Assembly (NCBI RefSeq): GCF_003719335.1
Contig: NZ_RIAS01000005.1
Span: forward strand, 186,001 to 250,000
Source of the DNA: Paenibacillus amylolyticus
GTDB lineage: Bacteria; Bacillota; Bacilli; Paenibacillales; Paenibacillaceae
Reading direction: 5' to 3'
Length of the DNA stretch: 64,000 bases
Below are positions 36,979 through 45,518 of the stretch, piece by piece; within the stretch, counting starts at the first letter, position 1, and each line of letters begins with the position of its first letter. The position numbers and the translations under genes are program-made. The notes under the pieces are model-generated. The model made no database searches and was not told the origin of the DNA. It saw only the letters and a list, made by a program, of their open reading frames with translations.

Positions 36979-37965
36979 ATGAAGACACAACCCCAAGCGG
37001 GTAAGGGCGTACGGATATCGGAGATACCGGAAGGCACGGTTCGAAAGCGCAAGTCCGTGTTGTACAATCTTGGCAAGTACAAGGTACTTTACCTGATGTT
37101 TCTGCCAGGCATTCTGTTTCTGCTGGTAAACAATTATATGCCGATGTTCGGCGTTCTGATCGCATTCAAAAATGTAAACTACGCGGATGGAATCTGGGGA
37201 AGCCCGTGGAGCGGGTGGGACAATTTTAAATACCTGTTCTCAACCAGCGATGCATGGGAAATTACACGAAACACCCTTGCATACAACACCGTGTTTATTG
37301 CACTTAATCTGATTGTCGGTGTAGGTCTCGCCATTTTACTCAACGAAGTCAAAAACAAAGCGATGTCCAAACTGTATCAGTCTCTGATGTTGTTGCCTTA
37401 TTTTCTATCGATGATCGTGGTCAGTTATCTCGTTTTGGCTTTCCTCGGCAAGGACTCGGGATTTATGAACTCAACCATACTGCAAATGTTTGGAGGCCAG
37501 CCGATTGACTGGTACTCGGAACCGAAGTATTGGCCGTATATCCTGCCGCTCGTGAATACGTGGAAAAATATCGGTTATTATGCCGTCATTTATCTGGCCG
37601 CTGTTGTGGGCATTGACGAAGAATATTATGAAGCGGCTGTGCTGGATGGTGCATCGAAGTGGCATCAGATTCGTTTTATCACCATTCCGTTTTTGATCCC
37701 GCTGATTGTCATTATGACATTGCTTCAGATTGGCCGGATCTTCTATGCAGACTTCAGCTTGTTCTATCAGGTTCCGCTGGAATCAGGCGCGCTGTTCCCT
37801 GTAACCAACGTTCTTGATACGTATGTATATAGGACATTCCTCATTGGTGGAGACATCGGGATGTCATCTGCGGCAGGTCTATATCAAGCGATTGTCGGAT
37901 TTGTACTGGTGCTGGTGTCCAACACCATCGTCAGACGGATTGACAAAGATAATGCACTATTTTGA
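36979..37965 (+). CDS. Sugar ABC transporter permease 1 (LplB type), second system
   Basis: 328-residue membrane protein with six hydrophobic segments after a 30-residue basic N-terminal tail. The ATPase-docking loop is EAAVLDGASKWHQIRF near residue 217. The start ATG at 36979 is preceded by GAGGGAG, and the frame upstream to 36910 has no useful site. The next permease starts within 20 bases. It is an LplB-like polysaccharide-type permease, paired with the next gene. Confidence 0.9.
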   Translation: MKTQPQAGKGVRISEIPEGTVRKRKSVLYNLGKYKVLYLMFLPGILFLLVNNYMPMFGVLIAFKNVNYADGIWGSPWSGWDNFKYLFSTSDAWEITRNTLAYNTVFIALNLIVGVGLAILLNEVKNKAMSKLYQSLMLLPYFLSMIVVSYLVLAFLGKDSGFMNSTILQMFGGQPIDWYSEPKYWPYILPLVNTWKNIGYYAVIYLAAVVGIDEEYYEAAVLDGASKWHQIRFITIPFLIPLIVIMTLLQIGRIFYADFSLFYQVPLESGALFPVTNVLDTYVYRTFLIGGDIGMSSAAGLYQAIVGFVLVLVSNTIVRRIDKDNALF

Positions 37966-37982
37966 GAGGAGGCAAGTCAGTT

Positions 37983-38891
37983 GTGAAAACACGTGATCCA
38001 TTAGCTGTATCCAAGCGTTCTGCTGCTGTCATTCATTTCATGTTTTTATTCTACGCCATTGCCTGTATCGTGCCGATCATACTGGTCTTCGCCATCTCTT
38101 TCTCGGACGAGACAACCGTTGTTGCGAATGGCTACAAGCTAATACCGGAGCAATTCAGCCTAACGGCCTATGAATTCCTCTTTAAAGATATGGATCAGAT
38201 CATCCACTCGTATGGAGTTTCTATTATTGTAACGGTCGTTGGTACGATTACGAGTGTTGCGCTGACCGCATTATATGCCTATCCGCTCTCACGAAGAGAC
38301 TTGCCATACCGGGGCTGGTTCGCCTTTTTCATCTTCTTCACGATGTTATTTAACGGGGGCTTGGTTCCTTGGTATCTGGTTTACGTCAACGTCCTGGATT
38401 TGAAAAACTCGATCTTTGCCTTGATCCTGCCGTTGCTCCTATCACCGTTTTTTGTACTTGTCATGCGTACGTTCTTTGCGAACTCCATTCCGGTATCCAT
38501 TCTGGAATCAGCTCGTATTGATGGAGCAGGTGAATTGAAAACGTTTTTGCGAATTGTACTGCCGCTTTCCTTGCCCGTTATGGCAACCGTCGCGCTGTTC
38601 AGTACGCTGAACTACTGGAATGACTGGTATCTTAGTATGATTTTCATTTCGGATAATCGGACGATCAGCCTTCAGTACCTTATGTACCGGACGCTGCTCG
38701 ATATTCAATATTTAACAACCAACTCTAACGTTTCTTCACAGATCTCATCGCAGGGCGGACTTCTGAATCTACCAAACAAAACGCTGCAAATGGCGATGGC
38801 TGTCGTCGGTATCGGTCCAATCGTACTGGCGTATCCATTCTTCCAGCGTTACTTCATCAAAGGTCTGACGGTAGGTGCTGTGAAAGGTTAA
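37983..38891 (+). CDS. Sugar ABC transporter permease 2 (LplC type), second system
   Basis: 302-residue membrane protein with six segments. The EAA loop appears as LESARIDGAGELKTF near residue 180 and the tail is KGLTVGAVKG. The start is GTG at 37983, 10 bases after GAGGAGG; an earlier TTG at 37962 lies before that site. It partners permease 1. The binding-protein gene follows after 142 bases. Confidence 0.9.
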   Translation: MKTRDPLAVSKRSAAVIHFMFLFYAIACIVPIILVFAISFSDETTVVANGYKLIPEQFSLTAYEFLFKDMDQIIHSYGVSIIVTVVGTITSVALTALYAYPLSRRDLPYRGWFAFFIFFTMLFNGGLVPWYLVYVNVLDLKNSIFALILPLLLSPFFVLVMRTFFANSIPVSILESARIDGAGELKTFLRIVLPLSLPVMATVALFSTLNYWNDWYLSMIFISDNRTISLQYLMYRTLLDIQYLTTNSNVSSQISSQGGLLNLPNKTLQMAMAVVGIGPIVLAYPFFQRYFIKGLTVGAVKG

Positions 38892-39033
38892 CTCCGGCCG
38901 GTTAGGAGTGAGTATGGTCAACCGAAGATAGACGAAAGGGCATATACAGAAAGCTTGCCGTTTATGAGGAATTGGGGAAGAACGGTAAGGGTGTGGAAGA
39001 CAAGGGTCCATTATATGAACAGGAGGGGTTCAA

Positions 39034-40563
39034 TTGGTTCAATCGTTAAAAGGTTGGTCACGTATGACGGCAGCGGCCATGGCACTGGCACTGGTGCTCG
39101 CGGGCTGTTCGTCAGATAAGGGAAACTCTGCAACACCTGGTGCTGAAGGCAGTACGCCGAACACAAACAATGAAAAGCCCTATGAGGTATCGTTGTTCTA
39201 TCCGGGCACACCTCAGAAAGATGTCGCTCTTGTGGAAGCAGAAATTAACAAAAAGATGGAGCCAAAGATTGGAGCAACCATCAAAATTAATGCTGTGGAC
39301 TGGGGACAGTGGGATAACAAGCTGAACCTGATGATCTCCTCTGGGGAAAAGGCAGACATTATCTTTACCGCTGCTTGGCAGAACTACACGGTAAACGTGG
39401 CGAAGGGTGCATTCTTGCCGCTGAATGAACTGCTGGATAAATACGGTCAGGATATTAAGAAAAATCTGGACCCTGCCTTCCTGGAAGGTTCCCAGGTAGA
39501 TGGCGTCAACTATGGTGTACCAACGAACAAGGAACTTGCTGCCACACGTGGCGTGCTGGTGCGCAAGGATCTTGCTGATAAATACAAACTGGACCTGACA
39601 GCAGTTAAAACATGGGCCGATCTGGAACCACTGCTCAAAACGATTAAGGAAAATGAACCGTCCGTTACTCCGTTCTATATGTCCAATACAAATGGTAACG
39701 GATTGCTTGAAAATCTCGACTGGGATTACCTCGGTGATGCCTCTGTACCTGGCGTGATCTCCAAAACAGCAGGTGGGACTACTGTGCTGAATGAGGTGGA
39801 AACACCGGAATTCAAAGAAGCAGCCGAACTTGCACGTAAATGGTATCAAGCGGGTTACATCAACAGTGATGCAGCTACATCTAATGTATTCCCGAAAGAT
39901 CAGGCGAAAGCCGGCAAAGCTTTTATGTGGACGGATGGTATGAAGCCAGGTAAAGATAAGGAAGAGGAAGGTTATGTAGGACATCCGCTCACACAAATTG
40001 AGATGACTAGTCCAACGATTACAACCGGTGATGCCTCTGGTGCGATGCTTGCAATCTCCCGTTCTTCTGAACAGCCGGAGAAAGCAATGCAAGTCATTAA
40101 CTTGTTGCACTCCGACAAAGAAATTAACAATTTGCTCAATTTCGGTATCGAAGGTAAACACTATGTAAAAGTAGAAGGTCAAGAGAATATCATTAAGCTG
40201 CCTGACGGCGTAGATGCGAACAGTCGTACCTACAATCCAGGTGCACAATGGCAACTGGGTAACCAGTTCCTGAACTATCTGTGGGATAACGAAGATCCGC
40301 AGAAATGGGAAAAATTCAAGGAGTTTAATGCTAAAGGCGTAAAATCTCCTGCCCTTGGTTTCACATTTAACAGCCAGTCGGTTAAAAATGAAATTGCGGC
40401 TGTAAATAACGTCAATAAACAGTTTAAGCCGGGCATGACCTCGGGTGCTGTTGACCCGAATGAAATGATTCCGAAGTATTTGGAAAAATTAAAAGCAGCA
40501 GGCATCGATAAAATTATCGCGGCGAAACAAGAACAACTGGACGCATTTTTGGCTCAAAAATAA
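39034..40563 (+). CDS. Sugar-binding lipoprotein with DUF3502-like C-terminus
   Basis: 509-residue extracellular solute-binding protein. The signal peptide ends in LVLAGC (lipobox), with Cys near residue 25 lipidated. The last 130 residues look like the DUF3502 extension found in oligosaccharide-binding proteins (FTFNSQSVKNEIAAVNNV near 427 and IDKIIAAKQEQLDAFLAQ at the end). TTG start at 39034 with GGAGGGG five bases upstream. It completes the second transporter. Its ligand is unknown because no hydrolase is linked to it here. Confidence 0.88.
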   Translation: MVQSLKGWSRMTAAAMALALVLAGCSSDKGNSATPGAEGSTPNTNNEKPYEVSLFYPGTPQKDVALVEAEINKKMEPKIGATIKINAVDWGQWDNKLNLMISSGEKADIIFTAAWQNYTVNVAKGAFLPLNELLDKYGQDIKKNLDPAFLEGSQVDGVNYGVPTNKELAATRGVLVRKDLADKYKLDLTAVKTWADLEPLLKTIKENEPSVTPFYMSNTNGNGLLENLDWDYLGDASVPGVISKTAGGTTVLNEVETPEFKEAAELARKWYQAGYINSDAATSNVFPKDQAKAGKAFMWTDGMKPGKDKEEEGYVGHPLTQIEMTSPTITTGDASGAMLAISRSSEQPEKAMQVINLLHSDKEINNLLNFGIEGKHYVKVEGQENIIKLPDGVDANSRTYNPGAQWQLGNQFLNYLWDNEDPQKWEKFKEFNAKGVKSPALGFTFNSQSVKNEIAAVNNVNKQFKPGMTSGAVDPNEMIPKYLEKLKAAGIDKIIAAKQEQLDAFLAQK

Positions 40564-40630
40564 TACAGCGCTATCCTGAGAGATCGCATGTTTCCATCAT
40601 CTTATGCATCTCATCTTGGAGAGTTCCAAA

Positions 40631-40668
40631 GAGGACGTTATCGGTAAAAACCGATAACTCCTTTTTTT
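40631..40668 (+). terminator. Terminator of the second sugar system
   Basis: GTTATCGG pairs with CCGATAAC across six A-rich loop bases, extended by AGGA/TCCT, followed by seven T. Confidence 0.88.
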
Positions 40669-40702
40669 GTGTCTGGATCGTTAATCAAAAACAGGAAAAA
40701 TA

Positions 40703-40711
40703 TGATATAAT
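40703..40711 (+). promoter_or_regulatory. Extended -10 promoter element
   Basis: TGATATAAT (TGnTATAAT) 27 bases before the start of the membrane-protein gene at 40738. No clear -35 element, as is common for extended -10 promoters. Confidence 0.55.
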
Positions 40712-40737
40712 ATGGTGGATTATTAGGAGGTGTTTGC

Positions 40738-41436
40738 GTGTCGAGAACCAGGCTTGTGTTCTCAGGGGGATTATTACTGTTTGCCATCATCTTTACCTTT
40801 AAACATCATCTCGGTTTCTCAGTAGGGGATTCGCTGTTATTATTCATTGGTATTTCTCCGTATACCACATCCTATTTAAGTGGTGTACACATCACGATGT
40901 ACTTTGGACTTGGCATGCTAGCCTGCGGATATTATCTTACGCGTAAAGAGATCATGTGTAAGTTTCCACTTGTGGCAAAAACGTTATGGATTGCTGTTCT
41001 GTCGATCATATTCTGTTATTCATTTATGACAGACAAGTTGATGTACGTGGTAAAATGGGGAGCGACAGGCATGAATAGCATATCTTACATGCAGAATGAC
41101 AGCTCATGCACCTATGATGTGTCATCCAATGGATATGCCTTGGCAACCTGTGAATTGACGCTGAAAAATTACAGTAACTCTGCGGTGGCTGTAATGATTA
41201 AACCTGATTTGTATGGAAGCTATTCAAATCAGGATGATCCGCTGTCCGAATCTTTACAGTCGGTTCATTTAGAGGCGAAACCAATTCGGATTGAGCCAAG
41301 GAAAACATTCACGGGTACACTTGAATTTTCGGGGGTGGCAGAAAGCCCGCTCGAAGTGAGGGGCAATTTGAAGGATATTGTATTAGATGTGGCAGTCGAT
41401 GGGAGAAATACGGTTTTCGATTATGACATTCCTTAG
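40738..41436 (+). CDS. Membrane protein of unknown function
   Basis: 232-residue protein that I do not recognise. Three hydrophobic segments (about residues 9-30, 50-68 and 80-96) are followed by a hydrophilic domain of about 125 residues, beta-rich in character (DVSSNGYALATCELTLKNYS, TGTLEFSGVAE). This layout suggests an extracytoplasmic beta-sandwich-like domain on a membrane anchor. GTG start with AGGAGGTG. It is monocistronic, between a promoter and a strong terminator. Confidence 0.7.
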   Translation: MSRTRLVFSGGLLLFAIIFTFKHHLGFSVGDSLLLFIGISPYTTSYLSGVHITMYFGLGMLACGYYLTRKEIMCKFPLVAKTLWIAVLSIIFCYSFMTDKLMYVVKWGATGMNSISYMQNDSSCTYDVSSNGYALATCELTLKNYSNSAVAVMIKPDLYGSYSNQDDPLSESLQSVHLEAKPIRIEPRKTFTGTLEFSGVAESPLEVRGNLKDIVLDVAVDGRNTVFDYDIP

Positions 41437-41532
41437 TTCGTGATATACGGAATTTAGATCCAAGTACATAACACATATAATGAATCACTTGCACAAGGAA
41501 AATATAAAAGCAAGCTTTGCTTATACGGACGG

Positions 41533-41558
41533 AACCGGCAGGTATGCCGGTTTTTTTA
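41533..41558 (+). terminator. Rho-independent terminator
   Basis: AACCGGCA pairs with TGCCGGTT around GGTA, followed by TTTTTTT. It ends the unknown membrane protein transcript. Confidence 0.85.
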
Positions 41559-41698
41559 TGTGCGGAAGTTGAATTTAGTGCTGATAAATTGGGTTTATCT
41601 CCTTTTCCACAAGAGAGACAATGTTTAGGATAGATAGTGGGGCACTCTCTTGATTGGATTTGCCTGCGTGCAAGAAATAGATTGTAATTACAACCAAT

Positions 41699-41726
41699 TT
41701 GACTACAATTAATGTCACGATATAAG
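41699..41726 (+). promoter_or_regulatory. Possible promoter
   Basis: TTGACT, 16 bases, TATAAG, about 260 bases before the kinase gene at 41985. A palindromic TTGTAATTACAA lies at about 41682-41693. If used, it transcribes the structured element just downstream as a leader. Confidence 0.35.
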
Positions 41727-41740
41727 TTAAACTACAGATT

Positions 41741-41910
41741 TTACACAGCCCACTCCGATGACAGAATAACCTTTCAATCGCTGTTATCCCCAGATTTTTT
41801 TGAATTCCCTTTTCCAAAGGGGAAATCCGGTGATAAGCGTATGCTTCCGATGCAGCTTTCTTGCAGAAAGCTTTTAGGCGAACGCTTCGCTTTTCCAGGT
41901 TTTTTCTATC
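41741..41910 (-). repeat. Structured intergenic element, possibly a dispersed Paenibacillus repeat
   Basis: This gene-free stretch is packed with inverted repeats: TTCCC...GGGAA near 41805-41825, AGCTTTCTTGCAGAAAGCT near 41856, and GCGAACGCTTCGC near 41878. On the minus strand it reads through an open frame containing the words YHRISPLEKGIQKNLGITAI, which I recall turning up in many spurious Paenibacillus protein entries. That would mean it is a repeated intergenic sequence rather than a gene. The recollection is not proof. The alternative is a folded leader for the galactan cluster. Confidence 0.4.
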
Positions 41911-41984
41911 CTTTCCGTTAATGTGTAAAAAAAGAGTTAACTTATAATTTAAGTAAAAAAATAAAAAAGCGAGATGAAACTTCC

Positions 41985-43739
41985 ATGTCATACCGGACAA
42001 ATCTGTTTTCCAAGATGGTCATTTTAATTCTGATCATGCTTATTCCCGTTGTACTCCTGTACTGGTATTCGAATCATAAAACAACAGCTGTACTAAGGGC
42101 TGAGCTTAACCGTTCAAATAGCAATCAGCTTGAGTTTTTTCAAAATCAGGTCAACACAAATATTGAGTTGTTATCGTCCTGGCCCAACTTGCTGATTCAT
42201 GACCCCGATATTGCGAGTTTTCGGCGGATATTTGCGGAGAGTCGTTATTTTGATTTGGATACTATTAATCTCGTCAAGCGAATCCAGAACAAGCTGAGTA
42301 TTCAGGAGAGCTCCTCTAACTGGGAGACCAAATTATATCTGTACTCTCCCTCCCTTGGCAGGGTGATCTCGGAGCGAGATGCTGGTACTTACGACAAGCA
42401 GGCTTTAAAAGAAAATATTATCTCTGGCTGGGATGTGCACAAGATTAACGATGGGCAAAATGATCGGTTCAAATTTAGCTGGATCACGGTATCCCCTTAT
42501 GGCATCGAGAATCCTGCGGAGAATGCAGAAACGATAATCAAGCTTGAGTTCGACAGTGATAATATTCGGGATATGCTCGACAAATTCAAAGGCGACGGCA
42601 GACATGATCCGTTCTATTTTCGTGAAGGAACAGGGGTGATCTATAATCGGACATCGGACCGCACGCTGACCGATCAATTGATCCATGAATTATCCAGCCA
42701 CACGTTACAAGATGTGGAAAATCGTACGATTGTTATTGGAGATGAGCCATACATGGTCAATTCCGTAAAATCGAGCACAACCGGCTGGTATTTGGTCGAT
42801 TATATGCCACTGTCGGATATTTTGAAACCGATTCACCAGTCGAATCAGCTGTTTTATTCTGCGATGATCTGTCTGCTACTGATGAGTTGTATTGCGGCGT
42901 ACTTGTTATATGTGCAAGTTCAAGTACCAGTGAAGCAATTGATTCGCGGTTTCCAGCGATTGAAGCAAGAAGATTATTCGGTTCGTATTGAGCCCAAAGG
43001 TCGTAATGAGTTCAGTTATCTGTCTGAACGTTTTAATTCGATGGTGGAAAAGATTCAACAGTTGTTTGAGCACGTATATCTCGAGCAGATCCATGTCCGG
43101 GAAGCACGTTTAAAGCAATTGCAGTCACAGATTAACCCGCATTTCTTCTATAACTGTTTCTCGTTCATTACGAGTATGGCGAAGCTGAAGCGAGTCGATG
43201 CTGTGGTGGCTATGTCGCACAACCTGTCGAGGTATTACAGGTACACCACAAGACAGGAGCGGGATGTCGTTCCGTTATCTGAAGAGATTGAATTTGTGAC
43301 TAACTATCTTGAAATTCAGCGTATGCGTATGGAACGTATCCACTACACGCTGGATCTGCCAGAAGACATGTTGCGGATTGAAGTGCCTCCGCTAATCGTA
43401 CAGCCTCTGGTTGAAAATGCGGTCATCCATGGTATTGAGGCGGATGCAGAAGCTGGTGAGATTCGAGTATCTGGTGAGCAACGGGACGGTACACTTTTTT
43501 TAATTGTCGAAGATGATGGACAAGGGATGACACAAGAAGAACGCGAAGCGATGCTGATCAAACTTGCAGGTACGATGGATCAGGAGATGGGCTGCGGATT
43601 GTGGAACGTGAATCAAAGGCTGCAACTCAGGTATGGAGGGAAAGGCGGCATCAAGCTCACGGAATCAGAGCTCGGGGGAGTTCGTGTGACCTTGTCATGG
43701 CCAGTAGAACAACAACCACTACTGAAAGACACAGAGTGA
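41985..43739 (+). CDS. Sensor histidine kinase (YesM type), galactan system
   Basis: 584-residue membrane kinase. Membrane segments are at about residues 8-25 and 289-311, with an extracellular sensor between, then HAMP. The phosphoacceptor motif QSQINPHFFYNCFSFI is near residue 385; ATP-binding motifs are PLVENAVIHGIEA near 478 and EMGCGLWNVNQRL near 535. The ribosome site is weak (GAGATG). The regulator gene begins 27 bases after its stop. It probably senses galacto-oligosaccharide or a loaded binding protein, by position. Confidence 0.9.
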   Translation: MSYRTNLFSKMVILILIMLIPVVLLYWYSNHKTTAVLRAELNRSNSNQLEFFQNQVNTNIELLSSWPNLLIHDPDIASFRRIFAESRYFDLDTINLVKRIQNKLSIQESSSNWETKLYLYSPSLGRVISERDAGTYDKQALKENIISGWDVHKINDGQNDRFKFSWITVSPYGIENPAENAETIIKLEFDSDNIRDMLDKFKGDGRHDPFYFREGTGVIYNRTSDRTLTDQLIHELSSHTLQDVENRTIVIGDEPYMVNSVKSSTTGWYLVDYMPLSDILKPIHQSNQLFYSAMICLLLMSCIAAYLLYVQVQVPVKQLIRGFQRLKQEDYSVRIEPKGRNEFSYLSERFNSMVEKIQQLFEHVYLEQIHVREARLKQLQSQINPHFFYNCFSFITSMAKLKRVDAVVAMSHNLSRYYRYTTRQERDVVPLSEEIEFVTNYLEIQRMRMERIHYTLDLPEDMLRIEVPPLIVQPLVENAVIHGIEADAEAGEIRVSGEQRDGTLFLIVEDDGQGMTQEEREAMLIKLAGTMDQEMGCGLWNVNQRLQLRYGGKGGIKLTESELGGVRVTLSWPVEQQPLLKDTE

Positions 43740-43765
43740 ATTTAAGTGACTAGGGAGTGACTACA

Positions 43766-45394
43766 GTGATTGATATATTGCTTGTGGATGATGAAACATA
43801 TGTAACGGAAAGTTTGGAATTAACGATTCCTTGGGGGGAACTTGGAGTCTCAACGGTGTTGCGTGCGGCATCGGGCAAGGAAGCACTGGAGATTATGGAA
43901 GATAATGCAGTCGACATCGTCGTTACAGATATTCGCATGCCGGGTATGACAGGCCTTGATTTGATTTCGGAAGTAAATCGGCGCTGGCCTCATGTTCGCT
44001 GTATTCTGCTGACAGGTCACAGTGACTTTGATTATGCCAAAAAGGCAATTCAATTACAGGCGGCTGATTATATTTTAAAGCCTGTCAACGATGATGAGTT
44101 TATGAGTTCGGTATCAGCGGCGATTACCTCACTGCGGGATGAATGGGATGAGTTCGACAAATATCATCGTCTCCTTTACAGTCGTAAATCTGATTACAAG
44201 ATTCTAAGAGAGAATCTGATGCATGATTTGTTGCTTGGCCGAGAGATTTCATCGAAAGCGCTACGTGAGCAGTTAGAGCAGTATGAACTTCATATGGAGC
44301 CGGAACAGCCTGCTGCTATGATGCTGATTCGTCTTGCAGGACGTTTTGTATCCATGGATCAGCAGTCCCTTGATTTGATGGATTTTGCTGTTGGAAACAT
44401 CGCCGAGGAAGTGCTTGGGGAGACATATCATGTCTGGTTCAGCCGAGGGCCACATGATTGCCTGGTGATGTTTCTGCAGCATAGGGAAGAGGGGGAAGAT
44501 TCCCCGCTGGTCAACAGTAGATTACGTAATGCTGCCGAGACCTTCCGGGAACATGTGGTGCGTTACCTACAGGGGGATTTGTCGATCGTTGTGATCCCGC
44601 CGTTTTCTTTTAAAGAACTTACCAACGTTTATCGTAAAAGTCTAGGTTCTCTTGTTCTTTCGGGACCGGAAGAACACAAAATCATCTATATGGACATGGA
44701 AAATACCATAAACAAGCGCCCTGAAAATGATGCGGCTCGGGCTCTTGAAGAGTTATACAAGCCACCGGTGTTGCCTCAGTTACTGGAGACCAAACAATGG
44801 GAGACAGCAGCCGCAAAGTTGAATGCCGTTTTTGATGCGGCGGAGCAGGTTTGTTTGTCCAGAGAGCATGTGTATGAGATGTACCTGTCGGTTACCAATG
44901 CTTTTATGTATATTGCGCACAAACAGGGTCACTTGGTTCATGAGATCGATCATGCTGGGTTTGATCTTTTGCTGGCTCATCAGTTGATCCAATCTCCAGA
45001 AAAGCTACGTCACTGGGCAATGGACATGCTGGCGAAGCTACAAGAGGAACTGTCGGATCAGGAAGGCGCACAGAGCCGCAGACATGTCATCAAGCAGGTA
45101 CAGGAATTAGTGACAAGAGACACCGGGCAAGACCTCTCTGTGAAGATGATCGCGGATAAAGTCTATCTACATCCGGTATACCTTTCGAAAATATATAAAG
45201 CAGAGACAGGCGAGGGCCTGGGAGATTATATGATTCGCATGCGTATGGAAAGGGCGTTGTATCTGCTCAAAAATACGAATAAAAAGATATATGAGATTAC
45301 GAGTGAACTCGGATATCAAAATCCGCAATATTTCAGCAAAATGTTCAAAAAACATTATGGGTTGACACCGAATGAATTCCGGGATCAGACATAA
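43766..45394 (+). CDS. AraC-type response regulator, galactan system
   Basis: 542-residue regulator. The receiver has VDDE at residues 7-10 with phosphoacceptor Asp55 in VTDIRMPG and the conserved Lys in YILKPVND. The C-terminal AraC domain shows YLHPVYLSKIYKAETGEGLG near 470 and GYQNPQYFSKMFKKHYGLTP near 515. I prefer GTG at 43766 because TAGGGAGTGA lies before it; a GTG at 43757 overlaps that site. It is predicted to activate the downstream transporter and hydrolase genes. Confidence 0.88.
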   Translation: MIDILLVDDETYVTESLELTIPWGELGVSTVLRAASGKEALEIMEDNAVDIVVTDIRMPGMTGLDLISEVNRRWPHVRCILLTGHSDFDYAKKAIQLQAADYILKPVNDDEFMSSVSAAITSLRDEWDEFDKYHRLLYSRKSDYKILRENLMHDLLLGREISSKALREQLEQYELHMEPEQPAAMMLIRLAGRFVSMDQQSLDLMDFAVGNIAEEVLGETYHVWFSRGPHDCLVMFLQHREEGEDSPLVNSRLRNAAETFREHVVRYLQGDLSIVVIPPFSFKELTNVYRKSLGSLVLSGPEEHKIIYMDMENTINKRPENDAARALEELYKPPVLPQLLETKQWETAAAKLNAVFDAAEQVCLSREHVYEMYLSVTNAFMYIAHKQGHLVHEIDHAGFDLLLAHQLIQSPEKLRHWAMDMLAKLQEELSDQEGAQSRRHVIKQVQELVTRDTGQDLSVKMIADKVYLHPVYLSKIYKAETGEGLGDYMIRMRMERALYLLKNTNKKIYEITSELGYQNPQYFSKMFKKHYGLTPNEFRDQT

Positions 45395-45518
45395 ATACAA
45401 CATCATTCGAGCATATAGGTTGGCAAAGGTGCAGAAATCTTGATTTCGTATCATAGGCTGATGTACCTGACCCGTCCTATAATGAAAGGGTAACCAAAAC
45501 GATTTAAGGGGGAACAAC

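Noticed and set aside
39112..40254. 380-codon open frame antisense to the binding-protein gene at 39034-40563
   Set aside because: It has no ribosome site and its protein has no family-like features; the plus-strand lipoprotein is certain. Long antisense frames are common opposite such genes.
41575..42000. 141-codon minus-strand frame over the structured element
   Set aside because: No ribosome site; it overlaps hairpins and the next gene start and is better explained as a non-coding repeat.
45482..45496. Cre-like sequence TGAAAGGGTAACCA before the galactan binding-protein gene
   Set aside because: It breaks the central CG and one more fixed position, so it is too weak to call.
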